From the NCBI GenBank assembly GCA_018241985.1, contig JAFECV010000147.1, forward strand, positions 1-6,099: a DNA stretch of 6,099 nt, in the 5' to 3' direction. This DNA is from Pseudomonadota bacterium (GTDB lineage Bacteria; Pseudomonadota; Gammaproteobacteria; Burkholderiales; Burkholderiaceae_C). A program made the position numbers and the translations under genes. Of this stretch, positions 1 through 4,374 are shown piece after piece (the first letter of the stretch is position 1; each line of letters opens with the position of its first letter). The notes below the pieces were generated by a model, which was given only the letters and a program-made list of their open reading frames with translations, did no database searches and was not told where the DNA came from.

Positions 1-563
1 TGGCGCACCAGAGCGATCGCGTCGTGCGCGACCTGCTGCGCCAGTTCGCGCGTCGGGCACAGCACCAGCGCGCCAGGCTCGGCTGCGCGGAAGTTGCGCG
101 GATCGGTCGGGTTGCGGCGGCGCGGCTTCTTCGGCGAAGCCTCGCCGCGCAGCAAAGCATCGGCGGCGGCTTGCTCCGTCGCCGCGCGCGCCAGTGCCTC
201 GGCGCACTGCTGCTGCGCCAGCAGACGCTGCAGCAGCGGCAGCAGGAACGCGGCGGTCTTGCCGCTGCCGGTGCGGCTCGACACCATCAGGTCGAAGGCG
301 GCGTCAGCGTCGTCGGACGCGGCGGCGACGCTCGCCTCGTCGGTGCCGATTTCGGAGGGAAGCGCAAGCGCAATCGCCTGGCGCTGCACCTCGGTCGGCT
401 CGGTGAACCCGAGGTCGGCCACCGCGCGCAGCAGCTCGGGCGCGAGGCCGAGCTGCGCGAAGGCGTCGGACGCAGGGGCGTTCTGGATGTCACCCACGGA
501 AGGCGTGGAGGGCGAAAGAGGGCGCGGCGAAAGATCGCCCGCGCCGAAGGTGGCTTCGGTCAT
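1..563 (-). CDS. DEAD-box ATP-dependent RNA helicase, N-terminal part (runs off left edge)
   Basis: This is the first 187 residues of a superfamily 2 RNA helicase, which uses ATP to unwind short RNA duplexes in the cytoplasm, typically in ribosome assembly or mRNA turnover. Visible in order are the Q motif (F35, then G52-F53, P56-T57, Q60), motif I SSRTGSGKT (residues 95-103, ATP phosphate binding) and motif Ia PTRELAQQ (170-177). DEAD, SAT and the second RecA domain lie outside the window. Two insertions stand out. One is an acidic, Ala-rich stretch of about 15-20 residues between the Q motif and motif I (about 69-90). The other is a segment of about 30 extra residues between motifs I and Ia (about 117-161), ending in a basic KKPRRRN patch. 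The start is the ATG at 563; no strong Shine-Dalgarno precedes it, only a weak GAG, and an in-frame upstream extension cannot be excluded. It resembles helicases often annotated RhlE-like, but the subfamily cannot be fixed from this piece. Confidence 0.93.
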   Translation of the reverse strand, partial: MTEATFGAGDLSPRPLSPSTPSVGDIQNAPASDAFAQLGLAPELLRAVADLGFTEPTEVQRQAIALALPSEIGTDEASVAAASDDADAAFDLMVSSRTGSGKTAAFLLPLLQRLLAQQQCAEALARAATEQAAADALLRGEASPKKPRRRNPTDPRNFRAAEPGALVLCPTRELAQQVAHDAIALVR

Positions 564-580
564 GTCGTGCTCGTTCTGCT

Positions 581-606
581 GAGACGGCGCGCGCACGTGC
601 CGTCTC
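581..606 (-). promoter_or_regulatory. Perfect 8-bp-stem hairpin just upstream of the helicase start
   Basis: GAGACGGC (581-588) and GCCGTCTC (599-606) are exact reverse complements around a 10-nt GC-rich centre that can add two more pairs past one mismatch. Read as minus-strand RNA, the structure ends 17 nt before the helicase ATG, next to where a ribosome would bind. There is no T run after it in either direction, so a classic terminator is unlikely. A role in translation or mRNA stability is inferred from position only. Confidence 0.5.
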
Positions 607-639
607 GGGTCAATGAACATCCGCCATGCAACGAAGCGT

Positions 640-660
640 GGCCCGCGTCAACTGCGGGCC
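640..660 (-). promoter_or_regulatory. Perfect 7-bp-stem hairpin in the helicase leader
   Basis: GGCCCGC (640-646) pairs exactly with GCGGGCC (654-660) around a 7-nt loop. On the minus strand the loop reads AGTTGAC, and TTGACG spans loop and stem (651 down to 646), matching a sigma70 -35 box at five of six positions. No acceptable -10 lies 16-18 nt further on. It may be an RNA hairpin in the leader, an operator-like inverted repeat or chance; the symmetry is real, the function unknown. Confidence 0.4.
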
Positions 661-762
661 GTCTGCGACGAATCTCTGGAGTCGGGGACCGGGCCTGCCT
701 GCGGCAGCCGGGACCATGCGATGGAAGATGCGCTGGGTGCCGTGAAGTGCGGCAGGGGATGA

Positions 763-771
763 ATTATCTCA
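763..771 (-). promoter_or_regulatory. Candidate extended -10 promoter element for the helicase
   Basis: The minus strand reads TGAGATAAT, that is TG, one base, then GATAAT, which matches the -10 consensus TATAAT at five of six positions. An extended -10 can work with a poor -35, and I see no good -35 at 15-18 bp. It lies in one of the few AT-rich spots of this region. If used, transcription would start near 756-757 and leave a leader of roughly 190 nt. Motif-based inference only. Confidence 0.35.
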
Positions 772-844
772 TGAGTGCGTCGATCGCGTCGGGCAGCCGT
801 CATGTGCGAGGCGCTGGTGGTGGCCGAGGCGCTCGGGAACGCGC

Positions 845-1246
845 TCAGTCGTACCGCGCCACCGTGAACGCGATCAGCACCGGCACGTGCACCGCGTAGA
901 CGACGATCGAGAGCGTCAGCACGACCAGCGTCCCGCCGCTCACGTCGTCGCGCAGGAACGCGAACTCGATCAGGCCGGCGGTGATGCCGTAGGCCAGCAG
1001 CGCCCAGCGGCCCACCTGGAAGAATTTGCGCCAGTGAAAGCCGCGCACGCGGCTCAAGGCGACGAGGTTGCCGGCGAGCAGCAGCGCGGACAACACGAGC
1101 AGCGCGACGGCCGGCGCGAGCGGCACCTGCTCGGGCAGGTACGAGGCCAGGTAGATGGCGCCGGCCACGATCAGCGCGAGCGAGGCCATGCCGATCTGCG
1201 TGACCGGCGGCAGCCTGGGCCCGGCGGTTGCGGCTGAATCCATCAT
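845..1246 (-). CDS. Small four-helix integral membrane protein of unknown function
   Basis: The 133-residue protein has a short N-terminal tail (1-17, PRLPPVT just before the membrane) and four hydrophobic segments at about 18-37, 42-64, 80-98 and 107-130. The loop between helices 2 and 3 is basic (R66, R68, R73, K74), which suggests it faces the cytoplasm. Possible charged or polar landmarks are E94 in helix 3 and H120 in helix 4. No catalytic motif or named domain is recognised; I recall similar hypothetical proteins in Comamonadaceae but cannot check. The frame is open to 1318, with ATG codons at 1264, 1246 and 1243. I chose 1246 because the upstream extension looks non-native (His/Arg-rich) and a GATGGGG tract lies 8 nt before it as a possible ribosome binding site. 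It is downstream of, and co-oriented with, another unknown membrane protein gene 167 bp away and may be co-transcribed with it. Confidence 0.8.
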   Translation of the reverse strand: MMDSAATAGPRLPPVTQIGMASLALIVAGAIYLASYLPEQVPLAPAVALLVLSALLLAGNLVALSRVRGFHWRKFFQVGRWALLAYGITAGLIEFAFLRDDVSGGTLVVLTLSIVVYAVHVPVLIAFTVARYD

Positions 1247-1269
1247 GTGAGTTGCCCCATCCATGGCAG

Positions 1270-1281
1270 ATCGAGCTCGAT
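1270..1281. promoter_or_regulatory. Perfect 12-bp palindrome upstream of the 133-aa gene
   Basis: ATCGAGCTCGAT is an exact palindrome centred about 29 bp before the chosen ATG of the 133-aa membrane protein, where an operator could sit. No promoter hexamers are clear around it, and 12-bp palindromes can occur by chance in GC-rich DNA. It is recorded as a candidate only. Confidence 0.2.
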
Positions 1282-1340
1282 GAGACTGATGGCCGCGGAG
1301 CAGGCCGTGCGCGAGCACCCGCGGAACCGGCTACGCCAGG

Positions 1341-1404
1341 CCGCTGGGTGCGCCCCCTGGAGGGGGTTGGCGAAGCGACACGCAGTGCGCGCAGCCTGGG
1401 GGTA
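1341..1404. repeat. GC-rich intergenic repeat, probable dispersed Burkholderiales element
   Basis: The region between the two membrane-protein genes contains a hairpin CCCCC-TGGA-GGGGG (1353-1366), followed by TTGGCGAAGCGACACGCAG, then GTGCGCGCAGCCTGGGGG (1385-1402). I recognise this order of blocks from intergenic regions of Comamonadaceae and related genomes, where near-identical copies follow many genes; this is memory, not a search. In the minus direction it begins 10 nt after the stop codon of the 207-aa gene. It could form a 3' structure protecting or terminating that transcript, although no T run follows. Exact ends are uncertain; similarity may extend to about 1321. Confidence 0.55.
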
Positions 1405-1413
1405 TTTCATAGA

Positions 1414-2037
1414 TCAACCCGATGCGATCCGGGTCATGATCACGAGGATCGCGACCTGCAGCACGCCGGTCGCGCCGGCCGTGTAGATGAAGCGCTTCAT
1501 CAGCGATTCGATCACCTGCGGCCTGGGTTCGGGCTTCTTCAGTTCGGTCAGGACCGCGACGTTGGCCGGCTCGAGCAGGCCGAGCGCGATCACCGCCATC
1601 ATCCCGACGACGATGTAGCTGGCGACGACCCAGCCGTGGTGGAAGTACGAGCGGTTGACGGTGCCCATCAGCACGCCGAGCTGCCAGCCCGCGGCCAGCG
1701 TGACCGTGACCACGGTCGGCATGATGACCAGCATCTTCGGCATCAGCCGGGTCGCGAACTCGACCCGCGCGGGAATCGACAGCCGCCCCATGATCGGCCC
1801 GACCACGAACCCGACGAACAGGTCGATGATGGTCCACGCGGCGCCGAACGCGACATGCAGGAACACCAGCGGCCAGAGCTTGTTGACCGCGATCGCGACG
1901 ACCAGCGCGATGAAGACGACCGCGACGATCGGCAGCATCCGGCGCGGAACGATCTCGAAGTCCGCCTTCTGCCCGACGGGCGGCGCTGCGCTCGGAGCCG
2001 CCACTGCCGCCGGCGACTCCATCATGATGTCGGCCAT
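1414..2037 (-). CDS. Five-helix integral membrane protein of unknown function
   Basis: This 207-residue protein has an Ala/Pro-rich N-terminal tail (1-30) and about five hydrophobic segments at 35-51, 55-81, 99-124, 136-158 and 183-203. Possible functional residues are H61 inside helix 2, the RLMPKM turn before helix 3 (97-102), H133-H134 before helix 4 and a charged loop after it (165-181). The layout, with a His in an early helix and long hydrophobic helices, loosely recalls small DUF2269 or CopD-like membrane proteins, but that is an impression and no family is assigned. The frame continues upstream through orn in another phase, but residues before M1 there read as GC-rich noise. ATG 2037 is chosen because it fits a promoter 6 bp upstream; an alternative is the ATG at 2025. 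No Shine-Dalgarno is visible. It follows orn by 71 bp and precedes the 133-aa gene. Confidence 0.82.
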   Translation of the reverse strand: MADIMMESPAAVAAPSAAPPVGQKADFEIVPRRMLPIVAVVFIALVVAIAVNKLWPLVFLHVAFGAAWTIIDLFVGFVVGPIMGRLSIPARVEFATRLMPKMLVIMPTVVTVTLAAGWQLGVLMGTVNRSYFHHGWVVASYIVVGMMAVIALGLLEPANVAVLTELKKPEPRPQVIESLMKRFIYTAGATGVLQVAILVIMTRIASG

Positions 2038-2043
2038 CCGGCG

Positions 2044-2072
2044 ATGGTAGGACCGGCGGCGGGCCGGGTCAA
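2044..2072 (-). promoter_or_regulatory. Sigma70-type promoter of the 207-aa membrane protein gene
   Basis: On the minus strand TTGACC (2072-2067, five of six matches to TTGACA) is followed after exactly 17 bp by TACCAT (2049-2044, four of six matches to TATAAT). The ATG begins 7 nt after the -10 box, where transcription normally starts. The transcript would therefore be leaderless or nearly so, which agrees with the absence of a Shine-Dalgarno sequence. If translation instead began at the ATG at 2025, the leader would be only about 12 nt. This is sequence inference. Confidence 0.5.
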
Positions 2073-2108
2073 CCGACGCGCCGCCGGTGCGCCCGCGCGG
2101 CGCGCCGC

Positions 2109-2678
2109 TCACGGCATCTTCAGGAACTGATCCCGGTAATGTGCGAGCTCGTCGATCGACTCGTATACGTCGGCGAGCGCGGTGTGCTGCTGGCGCTTCT
2201 TGAACGCGGCGTAGACCTCGGGGCGCCAGCGCCGCGCGAGCTCCTTCAGCGTGCTGACGTCGATGTTGCGGTAGTGGAAGAACGCCTCGAGCGCGGGCAT
2301 GTAGCGCACCAGGAAGCGCCGATCCTGCCCTATCGTGTTGCCGCACATCGGCACCGCGCCCTTGGGCACGTAGCGCTCGAGGAACGCGATGACCTGGCGC
2401 TCGGCTTCGGCTTCGGTCATGGTCGACGCGCGCACCTTGTCGGTCAGGCCGCTGCGCCCGTGCGTGGTCCGGTTCCACTGGTCCATGCGCACCAGCAGCT
2501 CGTCGCTCTGGTGGATCACCAGCACCGGGCCTTCGATGCGCGGCGTCAGGTCGGGCCCGGTCACGACCACCGCGATCTCGAGCAGGCGCTCGGCCTCGGG
2601 GTCGAGGCCGGACATCTCGCAGTCGAGCCAGACCAGGTTGCGGTCGGATTTGGGCAGTTCGGTGGTTTCCTCGGTCAT
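2109..2678 (-). CDS. orn: Oligoribonuclease (Orn), DEDDh 3'-5' exoribonuclease
   Basis: Orn degrades RNAs of two to a few nucleotides to mononucleotides in the cytoplasm, finishing mRNA decay and clearing pGpG made from cyclic di-GMP. It is essential in E. coli and acts as a dimer with two metal ions. The 189-residue product has the full DEDDh set: D19 and E21 in [13 protein letters not shown]119 in [10 protein letters not shown], and H165 with D170 in the HTALADV segment. Other family signatures are HQSDE (56-60), MDQWN (65-69) and [12 protein letters not shown] (140-151). Length is normal (E. coli about 181), with about 8 extra N-terminal residues. ATG 2678 fits the family start best; ATG 2687 would add three residues. 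Neither has a clear Shine-Dalgarno. It is divergent from the protease gene across 59 bp, and a GACAAT at 2691-2686 could be a weak -10 giving a leaderless message. Confidence 0.97.
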   Translation of the reverse strand: MTEETTELPKSDRNLVWLDCEMSGLDPEAERLLEIAVVVTGPDLTPRIEGPVLVIHQSDELLVRMDQWNRTTHGRSGLTDKVRASTMTEAEAERQVIAFLERYVPKGAVPMCGNTIGQDRRFLVRYMPALEAFFHYRNIDVSTLKELARRWRPEVYAAFKKRQQHTALADVYESIDELAHYRDQFLKMP

Positions 2679-2737
2679 GGTGGGCATTGTCGCGCAAGCG
2701 GCCGGGGCCGCCGGATTCGCGCCTAAACTCAACGAAT
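2679..2737. promoter_or_regulatory. Divergent intergenic region between orn and the M48 protease gene
   Basis: Only 59 bp separate the two start codons, so promoters for both directions should lie here or inside the neighbouring genes. The centre holds a near-palindrome GCGGCC-GG-GGCCGC (2698-2711). TAAACT (2724-2729) ends 8 bp before the protease ATG and is a possible -10 for the plus strand. GACAAT (2691-2686, minus) ends 7 bp before the orn ATG. Neither has a recognisable -35 at 16-18 bp, and neither gene has a convincing ribosome binding site, so both messages may be leaderless. The palindrome could be an operator or chance GC symmetry. Confidence 0.4.
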
Positions 2738-4024
2738 ATGAATGCATCGATGGTGTTCACGCTGCTGTTCGGCGCCGCGCTGGCCGCGAGCGTGCTGGCG
2801 CGGCTCTGGCTCGCGTCGCGGCAGGTTCGGCATGTGGCGCGGCACCGGGGCGCCGTGCCGGTGCCGTTCGACGCGACCGTGCCGCTCGCCGCACACCAGC
2901 GCGCCGCCGACTACACCATCGCCAAGCTGCGCTTCGGGCTGCTGGAGCTCGCCTTCGGCACCGTGGTGCTGCTCGGCTGGACGCTGCTCGGCGGCCTGCA
3001 ACTGCTGAACGAGCTGCTCCTGGCGGCGATCGGCCCCGGCCTGTGGCAGCAACTGGCACTGCTGGTGGCGTTCGTCGTGATCGGCGGGCTGCTCGAAGTG
3101 CCGTTCACGCTGTACCAGACCTTCGTGATCGAGCAGCGCTACGGCTTCAACAAGATGACGTTCGGCTTGTGGCTGGCCGACATGGCGAAGGGCGCGGTGC
3201 TGGCCGCGCTGATCGGGCTGCCGGTCGCGGCGCTGATCCTGTGGCTGATGGCAGCGCTGCCGGCGGCGCCCTGGTGGCGCTCGTGGTGGCTGCTCGGCTG
3301 GGCGGTGTGGACCCTGTTCAACCTGCTGCTGCTGGTGATCTACCCGATGTTCATCGCGCCGCTGTTCAACCAGTTCAAACCGCTGGCCGACGAGGCCTTG
3401 AAGAGCCGCGTCACCGCGCTGATGCAGCGCTGCGGCTTCGCGGCCAAGGGCCTGTTCGTGATGGACGGCAGCCGGCGCAGCGCGCACGCCAACGCCTACT
3501 TCACCGGCTTCGGCGCCGCGAAGCGGGTCGTGTTCTACGACACGCTGCTCAACAAGCTCGCGCCCGACGAGGTGGCCGCGGTGCTGGCGCACGAGCTCGG
3601 CCACTTCAAGCGCCGGCACATCGCGAAGCGCACCGTCGGGCTGTTCGCGGTCAGCCTCGTCGGCTTCGCGCTGCTCGGCTGGCTGTCGACGCGGACCTGG
3701 TTCTACACGGGCCTGGGCGTGACGCCCCAGCTCACCGGCGCGCCGAACGACGCGGTCGCGCTGCTGCTGTTCGCGCTGGTCATGCCGGTGTTCAGCTTCT
3801 TCGTCGCGCCGCTGATGTCGAGGCTGTCGCGCCGCCACGAGTTCGAGGCCGACGCCTATGCGGTCGAGCAGACCGGCGGGCAGGCGCTGTCGGCCGCGCT
3901 GCTCAAGCTCTACGAAGACAATGCGTCGACGCTGACGCCCGACCCCTTGTACGTGAAGTTCTACTACTCGCATCCGCCGGCCGGCGAACGGCTCGCGCGG
4001 ATGGCCACCGGAGCGACGCCATGA
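2738..4024 (+). CDS. M48-family zinc metalloprotease, Ste24/CAAX-protease type
   Basis: This 428-residue integral membrane protease belongs to the Ste24-like branch of M48, the bacterial relatives of the CAAX prenyl protease; the bacterial substrate is not known. Zinc-site motif HELGH is at 285-289 (H285, H289 ligands, E286 catalytic) and the third ligand is probably E368 in [11 protein letters not shown]. Also conserved are EQRYGFNK (132-139), [10 protein letters not shown] (250-259) and [11 protein letters not shown] (409-419), typical of Ste24 enzymes and more specific than HtpX. About seven hydrophobic segments (near 5-25, 68-90, 105-125, 152-174, 184-206, 299-318, 339-358) match the Ste24 fold, and the length is close to the eukaryotic enzymes. 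Start ATG 2738 gives an N terminus of the expected kind (hydrophobic helix, then [12 protein letters not shown]); ATG 2750 is the alternative. No Shine-Dalgarno is seen. Its TGA overlaps the next gene's ATG (ATGA), so it heads a coupled three-gene operon. Confidence 0.95.
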   Translation: MNASMVFTLLFGAALAASVLARLWLASRQVRHVARHRGAVPVPFDATVPLAAHQRAADYTIAKLRFGLLELAFGTVVLLGWTLLGGLQLLNELLLAAIGPGLWQQLALLVAFVVIGGLLEVPFTLYQTFVIEQRYGFNKMTFGLWLADMAKGAVLAALIGLPVAALILWLMAALPAAPWWRSWWLLGWAVWTLFNLLLLVIYPMFIAPLFNQFKPLADEALKSRVTALMQRCGFAAKGLFVMDGSRRSAHANAYFTGFGAAKRVVFYDTLLNKLAPDEVAAVLAHELGHFKRRHIAKRTVGLFAVSLVGFALLGWLSTRTWFYTGLGVTPQLTGAPNDAVALLLFALVMPVFSFFVAPLMSRLSRRHEFEADAYAVEQTGGQALSAALLKLYEDNASTLTPDPLYVKFYYSHPPAGERLARMATGATP

Positions 4025-4374
4025 GCACGATGCTGCCCAAACGAGACTGGAGCCGCGAGCCGCGGCGCGCGCTGCAGGGCGCCGAGATCGTCGCCGGGCT
4101 CGCCGGCCTCGCCGGCTGGAAGCTCGCCGGCGAAGGCGCGTCGGTCGCGATCGAGAAGACCTACGGCTTCGCGAACTACTACGAGACGATCTCGTTCGTG
4201 AACGCGGTCGCGTTCATCGCGAACGTGCAGGACCACCACCCGGACCTGTCGGTGCACTACAACCGTTGCGTGGTGCGGTTCAACACGCACGACGTGGGCG
4301 GCATCTCGGCCGCCGACCTGGATTGCGCGCGCCGCGTCGACGCGCTGCTGAACGCCCCCGAGGGCGCGGCTTGA
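4021..4374 (+). CDS. 4a-hydroxytetrahydrobiopterin (pterin-4a-carbinolamine) dehydratase
   Basis: The 117-residue protein belongs to the PCD/DCoH family (PhhB in Pseudomonas), which dehydrates 4a-hydroxytetrahydrobiopterin to quinonoid dihydropterin and so recycles the cofactor of phenylalanine hydroxylase. The signature is clear: QDHHPDLSVHYNRC (70-83) contains H72, H73 and P74, and NTHDVGGIS (88-96) contains the third conserved His, H90. ETISFVNAVAFIA (55-67) is the family's helix before the active site. These three His residues are those known to matter for catalysis in the family. The length is usual. ATG 4021 overlaps the protease stop by 4 bp, favouring translational coupling; ATG 4030 is an alternative that removes three residues. 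The stop codon overlaps the rsgA TTG. No phenylalanine hydroxylase gene is in the window, so the partner may lie elsewhere or the enzyme may serve another pterin. Confidence 0.95.
   Translation: MSTMLPKRDWSREPRRALQGAEIVAGLAGLAGWKLAGEGASVAIEKTYGFANYYETISFVNAVAFIANVQDHHPDLSVHYNRCVVRFNTHDVGGISAADLDCARRVDALLNAPEGAA
4360..4364 (+). promoter_or_regulatory. Ribosome binding site supporting the TTG start of rsgA
   Basis: GAGGG, the clearest Shine-Dalgarno-like sequence in the operon, lies inside the end of the dehydratase gene and 6 nt before TTG 4371. No ATG or GTG in the rsgA frame lies near the family's expected N terminus; the nearest upstream ATG (4266) would add 35 Arg-rich residues that are a shadow of the dehydratase gene. 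This spacing and the TTGA overlap decide the start. Confidence 0.65.

Larger units (their letters stand above)
564..844 (-). other. Intergenic region, probable long 5' leader of the helicase
   Basis: These 281 bases separate the helicase from the 133-aa membrane protein gene, both on the minus strand. I see no credible gene here: plus-strand open frames have no family features, and a minus-strand start at 627 gives only five codons (M-A-D-V-H-stop). It holds two perfect-stem hairpins (581-606 and 640-660), a weaker GC-rich imperfect hairpin (689-711) flanked by GGGACC direct repeats (685-690 and 710-715), an extended -10-like sequence on the minus strand (763-771), and a 9-bp direct repeat CGAGGCGCT (807-815 and 825-833). 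No hairpin is followed by a T run on either strand, so no ordinary intrinsic terminator is evident. The reading as a structured leader is inference. Confidence 0.55.

Noticed and set aside
807..833. 9-bp direct repeat CGAGGCGCT spaced 18 bp apart
   Set aside because: Short, GC-rich and without further copies or adjoining features; chance is likely.
24..899. Long plus-strand open frame (291 codons) at the left edge
   Set aside because: It is antisense to the helicase, whose motifs are unmistakable, and is rich in Arg/Gly/Ala without domain features; a shadow of high-GC coding.
1414..2760. Extended 448-codon version of the 207-aa membrane protein
   Set aside because: The first 241 codons are an out-of-frame reading of orn and the spacer with Arg-rich noise; a promoter sits just before ATG 2037.
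2729..3973. 414-codon minus-strand open frame antisense to the protease gene
   Set aside because: The composition is Gln/Arg/His-rich as expected from antisense GC-rich DNA; the plus strand encodes a complete Ste24-type enzyme.
2738..4024. HtpX as the identity of the M48 protease
   Set aside because: The protein is about 428 residues with seven predicted helices and Ste24-type motifs ([27 protein letters not shown]); HtpX is shorter, near 290 residues.
2389..4374. Possible fusion of the pterin dehydratase to a long upstream region (661-codon frame)
   Set aside because: Upstream residues are out-of-frame readings of orn and the protease; dehydratase family length and the ATGA overlap place its start at 4021.
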